Source of the DNA: Hydractinia symbiolongicarpus
Lineage: Eukaryota; Cnidaria; Hydrozoa; Anthoathecata; Hydractiniidae
DNA length: 64,000 nt
Direction of reading: 5' to 3'
Assembly: GCF_029227915.1 (NCBI RefSeq)
Contig: NC_079886.1
Span: 6,882,001-6,946,000 of the forward strand
Under the pieces are notes generated by a model. It had not been told where the DNA came from. It worked only from the letters and a program-made list of their open reading frames with translations, and made no database searches. This document shows, piece by piece, positions 20,831 to 33,085 of the stretch. The position numbers and the translations under genes were made by a program. Position 1 is the stretch's first letter; each line of letters opens with the position of its first letter.

Positions 20831-23800
20831 TTAACTTCTCCCTGACGTGATACTTCCTGGTACAAACGATTTCTTCGAATCTTCAAGCTCTTCGATATGT
20901 TGTTTATCTTCCGCAACATCTGCACCGCTACTGTGTTTGTTTGTTAGCTTAGACGTCTCAATGGCGGTGGACATGTTAAAAGACTTCGAACTAGGTAGCG
21001 TTCGTTTTCTAGCTTGGTCATCGCGGTAGCCAACTCTTGATTTTTTGTAGTCATCAGGCTCCTCGTCATCATCTTTTTCATCGTCATCATCATCATCACG
21101 GTCATCATCCTGAATAAATAGAAAGGGAAGCACGTAAATTTATGGTTTGATTTTAGAACAAGGGTAATGCTACTCGGGATAGTAAGAGCCCAGGTTAAAC
21201 TGTGCATTTATTTCCGCAGCTATCCTATCGGCATATTATAAATTATTTATGTGTTGAGGTTTGCTAAATGGGATCATTTTTCGTGGTTTCCTGACCTTTA
21301 TCTATTTTTATGGAAATAAAACTCGAAAATAAAACCATTTTTAAGCCTCTCTGAGCAAGAACTTTACTTGGCAATTTTTCGTACTTTTTGCTGTAATGGA
21401 ACAGTGTGTTGATCCGACAAAAATTCTTGATACATTATACTCCGATCAGCGAAACATTTGACGTTGTTTTTTTTTACAAATGTATTGAATTTCTTTCTCT
21501 TATAAGTTTGCCTTCGAAATAAAAAAAATTTGCAAATATTTCTGTTCGTTAAGTGCCTTAACTGCGAACTGAAAGTTACAGTCAAATCCTTCATATAGCC
21601 GAGCTTTCTAAGAATAGCCTCGTTTTCAAAAAAATTATTTTCTTTAAATCTAAATAAAATCCCACCAGAATATTGTATGGCTCTGAATCTCCTTATTTGA
21701 AGAGCATAGAACCATTATAAAATTGTGGATGACGTCATAGTTATTATAATTTATGAAATTCGAGAAAGGTGTATTAAGTCGGTAATTTTTTGCGACTATC
21801 AAAGACAGCAGATTTTTACTGCTATTGTATTTCCCTATACTTCATTAAATATAAATATGCAGGAATATATCAGCTATTCCGGTTAAATGGAATTAAACTA
21901 GCTGGAACACAAAAACTTTTCTGTTTTTCGCCAAACCTACTTCAGTAAAATTGGTAATAATAAAACGTAAAATGTATTGCGATTATAATATGCGGCAAAA
22001 ATAGATGTTAAAAAATCAACCACGATGGAGTGCAAGAGCTTACCTCCTCTTCGTCATCATCAGGTGCTTCGTGATATTTATGTCGATGGTGGCGACGTTG
22101 GGGTTCTTCTTCTTCGTCGTCATATTCTGGACCTACATGAAAACACAAAAATAATAAACCATTTTCGTTGGGGTTTACTTGCATTTGGTTCTTACGACGT
22201 GTATTCTTTTAGGGTTAAAAAAAACGCCCTTTTAACACCAGTTCTTGCCGCAAAAATCATTTTCTTTGTTGATAGAAAATTTCTTTGCTTTTAAAACATC
22301 AACATACCTTCCTCTCTTTCTGGTCCTTCTTCAGGCCCCTCATATTCTTGTGGAGGTTCTTGTTGGGGTAGAGGGGCATTTTGAGGACGTTCGTTAATCG
22401 ATCCATAAGGATCTGAAAAGCTATGAGTATGTTGGTATCTGGCGGGTTCATACTGTTTCATCGGTGGCGGTACGTACTCGGTGTTGGGTGCTTCGACTGG
22501 AGGCTCTCTTGTAGTTTCGGAAGAATACAGTTTATCTTGAGCTGCAGCCACTTGTTCTTCCATATGTGTTGCCTTATCAAGTAAAGCTTTGTTCTCAGGA
22601 TCATTTACGTCAAGATTACTCCCTATGTTCTTGTTTGAGGTATCTCGATCTGATGCATGCGCAAAAACATCATTTGATTTTTTCGGTTCGGCAGTTTTGG
22701 ATTTGTTTCCATTTTGGTCTTTATTTAGTACTACCTTATCGCCTTTCGTTTCGACGAGCGGTAGGTTTACGCTGGGATTGGAAGCGTGTTGCGCCATTGC
22801 TTTTTCGACAATTTTACGGTTCCGATCTTCTTGACTGCCTTTACTGCCGTCCTTGCCGCCATCTTTGCTTGTGTCAGCTGAATCTGCCTTGCTTTCGTTT
22901 CCCATAATATCGGCCAACGCATTGGTTAAGTATTCATCAATTTTATCAGCGGGCGGACCTCCCTTCTTTTCCCCTTTATCATGCGTTGAGTTTGACAGTG
23001 GTGTTATACCTGCAGGTAATGCTGCTTCTAGAAGTTTTTTCTTTTGCTTTTCATTGTTTGAGATATCTGCCATATCTTCTTGTATAGCTTGGGCAATGAC
23101 TTTCAATGTCTCTTCTTGACTTTTTGTTTTTTTATTTCCACTCAAATCATCCAGTTTAGCAGTCGATGGCAGACCAACATCATAAACTTTTTTTACTTCT
23201 TCGTTTAATTTTGGATCCTCTAATTCGATTTGGTGCTCCTTTTTATCAATCATACCCATGGTAAAACCTTTATGTTTGCCATCGTTAGCGTCATCCGTAC
23301 TTATTTTCGATACTTTTTTGCTATGTATGCCTGATAGTGCCACGCCCGGATGACTGTCATCCCGTTTCACGTTTTGGGCGGAGGCTTCAAATTCTGGAGT
23401 TGACTGAATAAAGTTTTTGACTTCTAAAATTTGATCACTTGTTTCTTGTTTTTCGTAGTCATTAGCAAGTACGTACAGCTCTTTGACTTTTTCAGCTAAT
23501 TCATGTTTGGCAATTTCGTATTTTTGCCGTGCTAATTTCGCTTCTTGAAGTCTTTGTACAGCGTCTTGTTGTTTCTTGAGCGTTAAAACGTTTTCTAAGG
23601 ATTTCACTTGCGAATTGCTGTCGTCATTGGTTTCCGTCGTGTTGCTTTTATTTTCCGTGTCTGTTTTAGCCTTGTCATCGTTGTTTGTGTTTTTCACCTG
23701 ATCATTGTTCGCAGCAGTAGAGGTATTCGCGTTCTCGGAACCTAAAACAATGGTTTCAGTTTTATTGCTCACTTCAGCTGGTTTATCATCATTTGTTACA

Positions 23801-26243
23801 GCTTCTGCGTCGTTCTTTGTTCCATTTGTCCATTTTTCAGTTACATCCTTTTTCTCGTTATTTTTATTAGCCTCAAGCGTTTCATTTCGACGTTTTAAAA
23901 TCTTTTTCAGTAAAGCTACGTACGGATTACTTCGTTTTTTCGATTTCTCCGGACTATCTGGTGCAGTTACTTTCGAAGTACTATCAGAGTCTTTGTTTTG
24001 TTTCGCAACTTCAGATTTGACAGCACCTTTTGTGTTTTGACTGTCCTCGTCTGTTATTAATTTCTCCATGACAGAATCTGCTTGATTTTCTCCAGTAGAG
24101 TTATGATTAATGTATGTCATTGCTTCGTTTGCAACATCAGCATGAGCTCGAGGTGTTGGAAAGTCCGATTTTTTTAAATTACTTATTTTAGTATTATCAG
24201 CAATATGGCTATTTAGAGAAGATAACAGAGCTGATATCTTTTCAGAATTAGGTTTGTTTTTGTCTTTTTCTAAAGCAATATATCGCATTAGGATTTTGGC
24301 GGCTTTAAATGCTCTCTCAGCCTTGCTAATAGAAGATGTTCTAGAATCAACGGATGCAAACTCCATCCCGATTTTACCGGTTTGACCGATTAAAGCCGCT
24401 TTGAGAGATATTTTATCCGTCTTTGTGATGTACTGGGGTTTGACAAGTTGAAAATCTTCGCTATCATCATCTACAGTATCTGAAACAGCTTGATCTACTA
24501 AGGATGCAAAATTTGAAGGGTGCAATGGTATCTCATCTCGTTTTTGTTGTGTCGTATGTTTTTGTAAAAATCTCTTCAAGATATCTAACCCTTCTTTGCT
24601 GTGCGCGATATCTGTTAAACTTTTCTTTGCGTCGTTATATGTCATTAGTGTTCTTTTTACATTTTCTGACAAGGTGTACATTTGCTTAAATTGTTTTAGT
24701 AATGATGCTGCATGCTTGATACGTTGGACCGTTCTAGAGTCAATAGTCGTTAACACCTCATCTCGTCGACGATGATCCATGGAATGCAACGCATCTGTTA
24801 ATGCTTTTTTCAATTTCTCGCGTTTCGCAATATCATTAGCTTTTGCGAAATACATCCAAGAGTTCGAAAATTTTTGTATGTAAGATTTACTGAACAGTCG
24901 TTGACTCGCATGACCGTCCTTCTCCTGGGTGTTGTTTTTCGGTGTAATAACTGTTTGTATTGATTTGTCAGTCACAGGCGTGATTCTTTTGGACGGAGTG
25001 TCTATACTGCAAGCACCTCGAGAGACCACTAAAAATAAAGAATGTATTTGTCACACGAGTTAATTTTGTGTTAACGAACGAAATATTTTATAGCTGAGAT
25101 AGCAAATGTTATATATTTCTAGAGATTTCAGTGAATTTTCCACAGGCTATAAAATAGCAAATGCAATATCTTTCTAGCGATTTCAGTGGATTTTCCACAG
25201 GCTAAAGACTAGTCTTTGTTTTAATAGCCGCGTTTGTCTGTTCACAGGAAAAGAGTCGTTTTCGCGCACGAAATATAAAATACGACATACGTACGATGTC
25301 ATTTTAAATATGATGCGAAACGGTGTTTAACTTTTCGACGAACGAAAATGCTTGGGGATATAAAATCTATAATTATTAAGGTTAGCACCAGTGTGAATAA
25401 TTTTAACCATTGGAAGCGCTTAGAGTTGTTACAGACGTAATGGCCACCCAGTCTCGTCCTAAAGGCTTCTTTTTCGCTTTCTGATATGTGGCGTATCAAA
25501 AAGCTAAAAAAGAAGCATTTTGGAGGAAGTTGAATGAGAAATATAATGGTATAAATGAATTTTGCTATGTTTTAAACTTCAATTCGATTTCAAAGAATTT
25601 TATGGCCTTCTCACCTACAATTTAGCATTGTTAAAGCGAGTTACTGGCCATCCAGTCTCTATAACTGAATGAGGCACAAGATTGAGTGGTCATGAGCAAT
25701 GACCACCTAGGTAGCATGTCGGTATAACGGACGCCAATCAACTTTTAATTTGTCTGCGCGTCAACATAGTCTTTCCGATCGACAAAATTGATGTTTCTTT
25801 CGTTTAACCTAGTCTATTTGCTATGTTTTCACCAGAAACTGAAACAAGGTATGTGAAAGCGTTGTAAACATATATCAACAATGAGCATAAATAGAGTGAA
25901 GGATGTACACCACCCTCGTCCTTAGGGTTTTTTGCTTTCTTTTGCTTCATAAAGGCAAAGAACCCTGTGGACGAGGGTTGTATGCACACAAAACACTTGA
26001 TGCGTTTCGTTGTCAGTTCAAGGACTCAGAATTTTAATTGATTAATGGAAGATATGTTTCAGAAAAAAAAATTACTTTTCGCGAATTAATATTTAAAGCA
26101 TTTCGCGGGATTACTTTTGCGAATGAGAGCATTTCGAAGATTTTTATGGACTAATTTTGGCAAAAAAGCTAAGCATAACCATTTTTACCTTGCAATATGC
26201 AAAACACCACCAACACAGAAGACCACCTCTTCTTTCGCACCAT
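20831..26243 (-). CDS. Secreted, highly acidic, Lys/Asp/Glu-rich protein of unknown function (four exons)
   Basis: Exons in transcription order: 26243-26189 (signal peptide), 25028-22308 (907 codons), 22132-22044 and 21109-20831 (TAA). All have GT/AG borders and compatible phases, giving 1047 residues. Exon 1 encodes MVRKKRWSSVLVVFCILQ and joins to VVSRGACS, a textbook basic/hydrophobic leader likely cut near RGA-CS. The large exon is hydrophilic, rich in Lys, Asp, Asn, Ser and Thr with heptad-like helical stretches and almost no cysteine, so it is probably disordered or coiled-coil. Exons 3 and 4 encode polyacidic runs (EEEE, DDDRDDDDDD) around an HHRHK-type basic patch. I recognise no domain. 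Possible roles are calcium- or mineral-binding matrix protein or secretory granule protein, but nothing in the sequence decides this. It is transcribed away from KLHL18 and converges on CCDC12. Confidence 0.8.
21110..22043. other. Last intron of the acidic protein gene
   Basis: This 934-base AT-rich intron has a TTTATTCAG acceptor before 21109 and a GTAAGC donor after 22044. The minus-strand open frame at 21364-21594 lies within it and shows no recognisable features. Confidence 0.5.
25029..26188. other. First intron of the acidic protein gene
   Basis: The intron separates the signal-peptide exon from the main exon. It contains a duplicated Helitron-like 3' end (25099-25212). Minus-strand open frames at 25299-25499 and 25804-25989 show no family resemblance or splice support. 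Confidence 0.5.
25099..25212 (+). repeat. Tandem duplication ending in a Helitron-like 3' terminus
   Basis: A unit of about 55 bases (beginning ATAGCAAATG, ending in a TTTTCCACAGGCTA block) occurs twice, at about 25099-25153 and 25154-25207. The second copy has the small hairpin GTGGA-TTT-TCCAC followed by GGCTAAAGACTAG, resembling the 3' terminus of the element at 19960-20107. Confidence 0.5.
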
Positions 26244-27898
26244 TTCTAATCTCAACCTTTAAATGTGTAAATTTTTCACGCCGGCATTTTTCTTTGTATA
26301 TTTGCACTTTTTTCGATAAAAATTAACCATGTTTTCGGCATTGTTTAGAAGGTTTGTACCTTGTTATGTTATTTGTGAACATATTCATACAGAATGAGAT
26401 CAGTTTTCATTTAAAAATGCTAGATTCCAGACTCTTTTTTATGAGAAGAAATTTATGCTCAAAATGTGCAACACTCGCCTGGGTATTTTTTGATCTAAAT
26501 TTCAATCTCGATATCTTTGAGCATTTATTGATATGTGTGAAACTGATATTAAAAATGTAATATAAAGGAAATTCAAAATGCCGTTTTTACAGACGTGTTT
26601 CAGCACGGAATTGGTCAGGGTTTAAGCATTTTAACAGCAATATCAACAACTTTAAGCATTTGCTTCTTTCAGTCAAACACTGATTTTGAGAGGTCCAATT
26701 CCACTACTTGACAAACACGTTGTTTCAAAGGTTAATTTAAAATCAAAGATAAAAGACTATGGTATGCAATGAAGCATATTTTTAAACAAGGCAAAATGAG
26801 AAAAAAGACGAAAAGAAAAGAAAAACAGCATTTTCAGTTTATTGATAAATTATTTTTGAGAATTTCTGTTGAGCAATTTAAAGTTTGTTATTTACATTTT
26901 ATAGCTACATAAATACATAACTGGAATAAAAAAAATTAACAAAAGTAAATATAAACCCTAAATAAAAAACCCTGCACCCAAAACCCTCCACCCAGGTCAA
27001 TCACTACTGAGGATCAAAAGACAACCGCCACCAAAACACACACACAACTAAAAATGTCTCCAGGGTTGAATAGAGCCACTCAGGGAGAAACGGCGATTAT
27101 CTCTTAAAGTTTCCCTAGAAATTATGCTGAAAAAATAAATCAGGGTTTCCACTCATTTTGCAATTAAATTTCCAAGGACGTTTAAAAAACTTTAGGATGA
27201 TGATTTTAGCTGTTTTTTAGGAGATTTTTTCGATTGGCGGAGAAAACACAGGCGCTTTTTCCGAGTTTTCACAAAAAGTCAAGAAATTTCAGGATTAGTT
27301 AGGAGGACTTTTTCAGGATATTCAGGAGGAGTGGAAAGCCTGAAATCTTATGGATTAACAAACTTTGCTCATCTACATTATGTATAAGCTTTTAAAAAAC
27401 AAAAGAAAATAAACAAAAAAATTAAGCAAGAAAATTTAATATTTGCTTCACATAAATATTCCTTCCAGAGGAAAACAAATAGTATTTAAAATTAACGTGT
27501 TGGACGAAAAAGAAAAACAAAGAAATAAAAGAAATAAACAAAAAGACAACAAAAAACTGCACCTGGAATTTTAAATATTAAAATTATATACAAGTATCGT
27601 AAGTCATATTTGTTTTCATTTTTTAAATTTAAGTTTACAGTCAAAAGATATGTATATAGTGTATAAACAGCAAAGAAAATACCATCAACAATAAACAACA
27701 GATGGTATAAAACGATATTTCTCCACGAAATGTTTGAATCATGCGAACTTCATCGCAGGTTAAAATTTATGCTGAATGGAGAAAGAGATAAATTTTTATC
27801 AATTAGTAAATACAACTAGTCACTTTAAAAAGAATAAATATGAATCATTCAATTTAAAAGCTGAATAAAAAACACCACAATAAATAAATACATTTTAA
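26244..27898. other. Intergenic region between the acidic protein gene and KLHL18
   Basis: This includes the promoter side of the acidic protein gene and the 3' flank of KLHL18. It contains a 202-base candidate MITE at 27141-27342 and a C-rich patch at about 26960-27050. I see no supported gene. Confidence 0.5.
27141..27342. mobile_element. Candidate 202-base hAT-like MITE
   Basis: The left end CAGGGTTTCCACTC is mirrored by GAGTGGAAAGCCTG at 27329-27342, one mismatch in 14. CAGGG-type termini are typical of hAT elements. The 8-base flanks (AAATAAAT and AAATCTTA) agree at only the first four bases and one later position, so the target duplication is weak. The interior is rich in AGGAGATTT-like words shared with 2860-3150. 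Confidence 0.45.
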
Positions 27899-30545
27899 CT
27901 ACGTAATTCTGGGGAGCACCCCTACCCCCACTCCACCATCGTGCATGCCCATCTCCGTCACAGAGGTCCACTGGTTAGCCCATGGATCATAAGTTTCAAT
28001 AGTACTTAAATTGGAAGCACCATTGTAGCCGCCGACTGCATAAATTTTTCCACCTAACGTCACAGCCGACACTCTACTTCGACGTTGCGTCATGGATGCT
28101 ACATAAACCCATGCATTACTGTAAGCGTCGTAGAATTCAACGGAACTCAAAAACGAAGAGCTGTCGTAACCACCGCACGCGTATATTCTGTTGTTAAGAA
28201 CAGTTAAGCCTAATCGACACCGTCGAGACGACATTGGAGCGACGGCACGCCATTGCCGTAATGTACTGTCGTATGATTCGACAGAGGAAAATATCGTTAA
28301 ACCATCATGTCCACCGGCACAATACAATTTACCTAGAATATAAATACCAAACATAGAGACTTTTCCTAATTGGATGTGCAGGGACGGGTTTTTTTCTAGC
28401 ACATGCTTTCAGGAAACACTTTTACAAAGTTTAAAAGGGAGTGTTTTGCTTTAACCTTTTTCACTAACTCAGTCATACATACATATGGGACGAAGAAAAA
28501 TAAACAAGTCTTCCTTTTACCGTTTAAAGCAGTGACACCTGCAGCACTTCTTAGTGTTGACATGGATGCAACAAATTTCCACTGATTCATTTCAGGATCA
28601 TAACATTCCACACTGTTTAAAGAAGAATTGCCATCATACCCACCCACCACATAGATTTTATTTCCAAGCACAGCAGCACCGACAGCACTTCGTCGGATGT
28701 TCATGGGACATATTTTTTTCCAGCTGAAAATATAAAGTACAGGTTGTAACCATGTTGGATCTAGTGTAACTTTTTGTTTTAAAAATGCTTAATTAATATG
28801 ATTGCCAGCTTAGCTATATTTTCTCAAACAAATTTATCTCTCTATATATAAAATATCTTCATCTAAAACAAAAACATAAACAATGTACACGTCTTTTATA
28901 AGAACCAGAAATTAGGTTGGCTTTTTTCCTCAATTTTATTTGTTTTAAATAGCAAGAACACAATTGCAAAATCTATTTATGGAGAAGAAGAGAAATTTTC
29001 TCTAAAACTTATATGTTTATTGAAGAAAATTGGGTGTTTTTTTACCTCTATAATAGTGTTCATAAAAAATGGAGCCAATATGGATATTTTTGCAGGTCTT
29101 TTTTTCATTTTTTTATTTTTAGTAAAATCTGAGGTTTGTCTTCTTAAAAAAAGTGTGTACACATAATCCAATAATTGCTACCAAAACACCATGCATTAGG
29201 AAAGTATACTAATGCATTAAGTAAATTCCGTTGGCTTTTTATTGGTTTTTGTTTACTTAATACAAAAAAGATGTCAATTATAAAATATATATATATTTAT
29301 TTCTTTTTTGACATCAAAGTGGAAGGCAGAATTTTTTTGTAGAAACTGTATTTTAAAGAATTGTTGAATATGCTTTATAAAAAATGTCACAAGGGACGAC
29401 ATATACCTGTTAGTATTTGAATCGTATCGCTCAACATCGTTAAGCCTAACATTTCCATCAAAACCCCCAATTGCATACAACTTGTTGTCTAAAATAGCCA
29501 CACCTACACGACTTCTCCGAACTGCCATTGGTAGAACTGGGATCCATTTACCTGATATTGTATCATATTTTTCCACAGTTGATAGTGATTCTCCACATGA
29601 TGTTAAACCACCAACAATATAAATAAGGCCAGCTGCATCACTACATCTCCTTGGCAAAGTGCGAGCACTTTTTAATTGTTTTCTTCTTTCTGGCATCAGC
29701 ATATAATCTTTTGCTTCATCAATGAGATCCCTACATTTGATATCACCATGGATAATATCTTCAGATAAGACACGGTCACTTAAATATTGAGGTGACAAAA
29801 GAGGCAAGCGAACATGACAGAGTAAATCATGTAATTGTTGCGAACGGTATTTAGTATCTGTTTTAATCCACGACAAAACAGCTTCAAATATTTGCTCCTC
29901 TGAACGTACATTTAAATCATCTTTTTTAATAAGTTCTATGAGATCTTTAGGTTCCAATTGTAAAAAGTCATCAGACTGAGCAACATCAACAAAGTTTTTT
30001 TCCAAAAATGAATTAGCAGCATCTAAAAGTTCTTCACATGAGAAAGTATCTGCAAGAGATTTTACCGTTAAGCAATTTTCTGGATGTAGCTTTTTCATAA
30101 GAAAATTTACACAAGCATCTTTCACACAGATAATTTGCAACATAGAAGCACCAGACAGCAAATTGTGCACATTGTCAACCTTAATGAACAAGTTTTCACC
30201 ATACATAAAATTTACTAGTGCTTTTAGTGAGTCAGCATCCATTCCATGAATAACTATTTCTTTAGAGTCACTTTCTAACATACTGTTAGTAAACATAGCA
30301 TTGAAGTATGGCGTCGTTGCTGCAAGAACTACTTTATGCGCTTTAACTTTTTGACCTTCCACATTTAAAACAACATCGCATAATAATTCGTCTCTTCTGA
30401 GCTGTGCCAAAGACTTTATAGTGCTATTTAATATGTCAGGTCTTAAAGAAAGACTAAACACTTCCGACTCTGGCGGGTCAATAGTGTTTGGAAAGTCATT
30501 CTTTCCAATATTTGGAGGTGAAATAATGTTGCGAACTTCCATCAC
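27899..30545 (-). CDS. KLHL18: KLHL18 orthologue, BTB-BACK-Kelch substrate adaptor
   Basis: Three exons, 30545-29407, 28723-28521 and 28332-27899 (TAG), with phases 2 and 1, give 591 residues against 574 in human KLHL18. Order: BTB domain at about residues 40-150 (LCDVVLNVEGQKVKAHKVVL, then TPYFNAMFTNSM), BACK domain at about 155-260 (containing LHPENCL and LNVRSEEQIFEA), a linker with DEAKDYMLMPERR, then six kelch repeats with YxVGG or YxxGG signatures. The C-terminal end GGVGVGVLP matches human GGVGVGCIP, and KDAC and RLPLLSPQYLSDRV also match KLHL18 specifically. KLHL18 is an adaptor of the Cullin-3 ubiquitin ligase: BTB/BACK bind CUL3 and the kelch propeller binds substrates. The gene is complete and undamaged. 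Confidence 0.95.
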
Positions 30546-30914
30546 TTTTTGAAATCGTCAGCCATCTTTGTTTTGCCTAGTGCCTATCAGAAATGGCCTT
30601 CATACTATAATCAAATTATTTCAACCAAGTAATACACTAAACAAAAATATTCTCCAACCTTTCGACAGCCATAGGATAAGTTTTTTTCTAAAATATTTTA
30701 TTAAACTTTAAACAACTTTATTTGTACCAATTTTTACGCATCAAAAAATCTCTTTCGTTCGTAAATTTTCACACAAGGAACTAGCGTACTTTGCACAAGG
30801 AGCAAAAAAAGAAAAAATAGCAAAATTGCTATTGAAAATATTATTTCTGTTTGTCTGTTCAGTATTCATATTTACTGTGGAAAGTTTATCATTTCTTTAA
30901 CATGATAGTTTAGC

Positions 30915-30960
30915 AGGCGACGTTTCGGGAGATCCTTCTCCCATCATCGGGCAGCATCAG
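30915..30960 (-). ncRNA. Hammerhead-ribozyme-like motif, probably from a Penelope-like or retrozyme repeat
   Basis: The minus strand reads CCGATGA, a perfect 5-bp stem GGGAG/CTCCC with a six-base loop, then GAAAC. This mirrors the hammerhead core CUGANGA-stem II-GAAA with one change (U to C). Stem I/III partners around the expected cleavage site are not clear, so it may be a decayed copy. Penelope-like elements in cnidarians are known to carry such motifs, and one is present in this window at 58160-60420. Confidence 0.35.
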
Positions 30961-32337
30961 CAAAAATGCTGTAGACAAAATACAGATGCGTTGAAAACGC
31001 CTTTTTAAATAGTTTTTTTTGTTCAATATTTTGCGTAAAAGCTTCTTCAAAGCTATTTTGCACCACTCAAACATTGCTAAATCAAGCGCTGACACTTTGC
31101 ATGTTTAGGTTGTTTAACGTCGCAAGAAGTTTTGACTTCAGGGCGAAATTCAAGCCTCATTTGTTTTTTAAATACCTTCTTTGTATATTTTCCCCCGTAT
31201 GTATGTGAAAGAACAATCGAAGCGCTGTATTTCCGTGTACATACAACCGATATTTTCAAGAAAACGCTCGCCAAAAATACACCTTATTTTTGAAAGAAAA
31301 TTGCCGGTACAAATATATACCTCTAAATCTGCCCCTGCATAGTAAGTGGTAAATGCAGTGTTTTCTATTTTGGTCTTGCACACTACATACAGACATTGAC
31401 AGTTGTATGCTTAACAGAGAGAATATACCTTCTGAAAACGCAGCAAATATTGCATCTTTAATGTTGTCTTCGCAACCTATATATCCTGGTAAAGTGAAAA
31501 TGTTTCTTGCAGCCTATGGATGCGGATCATTGACTCGGGTGCTGTTTAACAATTTCGAGAAATCTTTAAAAGCGCTATTTTTTTAAATAATAATGCACAC
31601 AAATATCTTTTACTCACGGTACGTTTTTATAGGAATAATTATTTCTTATGTTTCTGGTACATCTTTCTAAATTATAGTTTGTGGAAATGGAAGACCGAGC
31701 AGTCGGTAAAAAATTTCGCAGGTAATAATTTTCACTGCCCAGCAACAAATTCGTCATTTTTAACGTCAAAATAATAAAAAAAATTTGAACACTATATTTT
31801 AAATTTTAAATAGGCCGGGTTGTAACTACCAGTTTTATTTACTTCATGATTTGTTTTGTTTTTTCATCACAAGAGAAGACCGCGATTTACGGACAATAAA
31901 CATTGCATTGTCTATTTCGTTGATTGAAAAGTTTTTATTATTCGCGCCTTTTTAAAGAAATTAACAAGAACAAATTTGATGATAAGAGGAGCAATAAATA
32001 ACAAGAAGATTTTGTAAGTGGATTTTTTGTTTGTTGACTATTTTTTATCCTCGCCTTTTGATTGAAATTTGATAAAATTTGTAATTTTTTTCAAAACTGA
32101 GATTATTAAAAAAACCTTACAATAAATTGTTTTTAATCCGTGGTCTTAACTCTTTTTACATGAATAAGTATTGACTAAATCTCTAAAGGTTTTATATAAT
32201 TCATATAACGGTTTAGAATGGTAAAAATGAGGGAAAATAACTCAACATGTGGCAAAATTGACCTAAAATGTTTAAATTCAAAACATTTACACTTTTTGCA
32301 TTACATTTACACAATTTTCATGCTCATATTATCATTG

Positions 32338-32646
32338 AATTATTATTATTATTATTATGATAAAATTGTTTTCTCAGGACAGTCTCTTCAGTTTTTATTG
32401 GTACTGCTACCAATCCTGCGATGGGAGTCCTAGTGCATTTAAAACTCCTATTTGAGCTACGAAAGTCGTACAACCACATCAATTGGTCTAGACAACCGCC
32501 AAATATAATCCCATTCTCATGCTGAACGCTAAACATAAAGGATAGATTCACACTTTTAAAGTCTCTGGTATGATTCGACCGGGGTTTGAAACCAAAACCT
32601 CCCGCACTGAAAGCGAACGCTTTACCGCAAGTCTAACAGAACTTAT
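32338..32646 (-). mobile_element. tRNA-derived SINE, copy 1
   Basis: On the minus strand the head (about 32575-32646) has a tRNA-like A box region (TAGACTTGCGG) and a B box-like GGTTTCAAACC. The body shares a block of about 40 bases (32420-32461, ending in TTTGAGCTACG) with the copy at 45450-45792. The element ends in an (ATA)n tail, seen as TTATTATTATTATTA on the plus strand at about 32340-32358. Confidence 0.55.
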
Positions 32647-33085
32647 AGCATGTGGCATTCTAGAGAGTGATTATAATCAATGTCCAAAAATTTGCGACGT
32701 CATCAACAGATGGAGTTAAAAGATGTGACATTAATACACATAAAGTTTTATAACAGATGCCGAAGATGGTTAAATTTAAATTTAGCACAGGCACTTCATC
32801 CTTATTCCCCTTTAACAAATACGGCTAAGCTTTGCAAGTTCTTAGGAGACTGGACTACCTTGCTCTTTTCTCGGTATTCACACTTAAGCAACGTATACTT
32901 ATGCAAAAATAATCTATACAAACAAGAACACGAGTATAAGTTTTAATCCCCAGATTGAGTAGGACGGTTTAAAAACCTTCGAACTTTTTCAGAAATAAAA
33001 ATATAACCAATCTCCTTTAGTTTGTTCTTTTTACACAGAGATAAATATAATACAAGTTTTTGCTGTTTCTCTGCGCAGTAGTTAT

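Larger units (their letters stand above)
30546..33085. other. Intergenic region between KLHL18 and the rhamnospondin array
   Basis: No supported gene. It contains a hammerhead-ribozyme-like motif (30915-30960, minus) and a tRNA-derived SINE (32338-32646, minus). A plus-strand open frame at 31353-31586 has no recognisable family and only a weak donor-like GTAAAG inside it. Confidence 0.5.

Noticed and set aside
22566-24040. Several plus-strand open frames across the acidic protein gene
   Set aside because: They are antisense shadows of the 907-codon minus-strand exon, with biased composition caused by its repetitive codons.
25299-25499. 66-codon minus-strand frame with a hydrophobic stretch, considered as the leader exon of the acidic protein
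   Set aside because: No donor in the right phase, while 26243-26189 gives a standard signal peptide, a GTAAAA donor and the correct phase.
31353-31586. 77-codon plus-strand open frame upstream of the lectin array
   Set aside because: No family resemblance and only a weak internal donor-like site. Not enough to call a gene.
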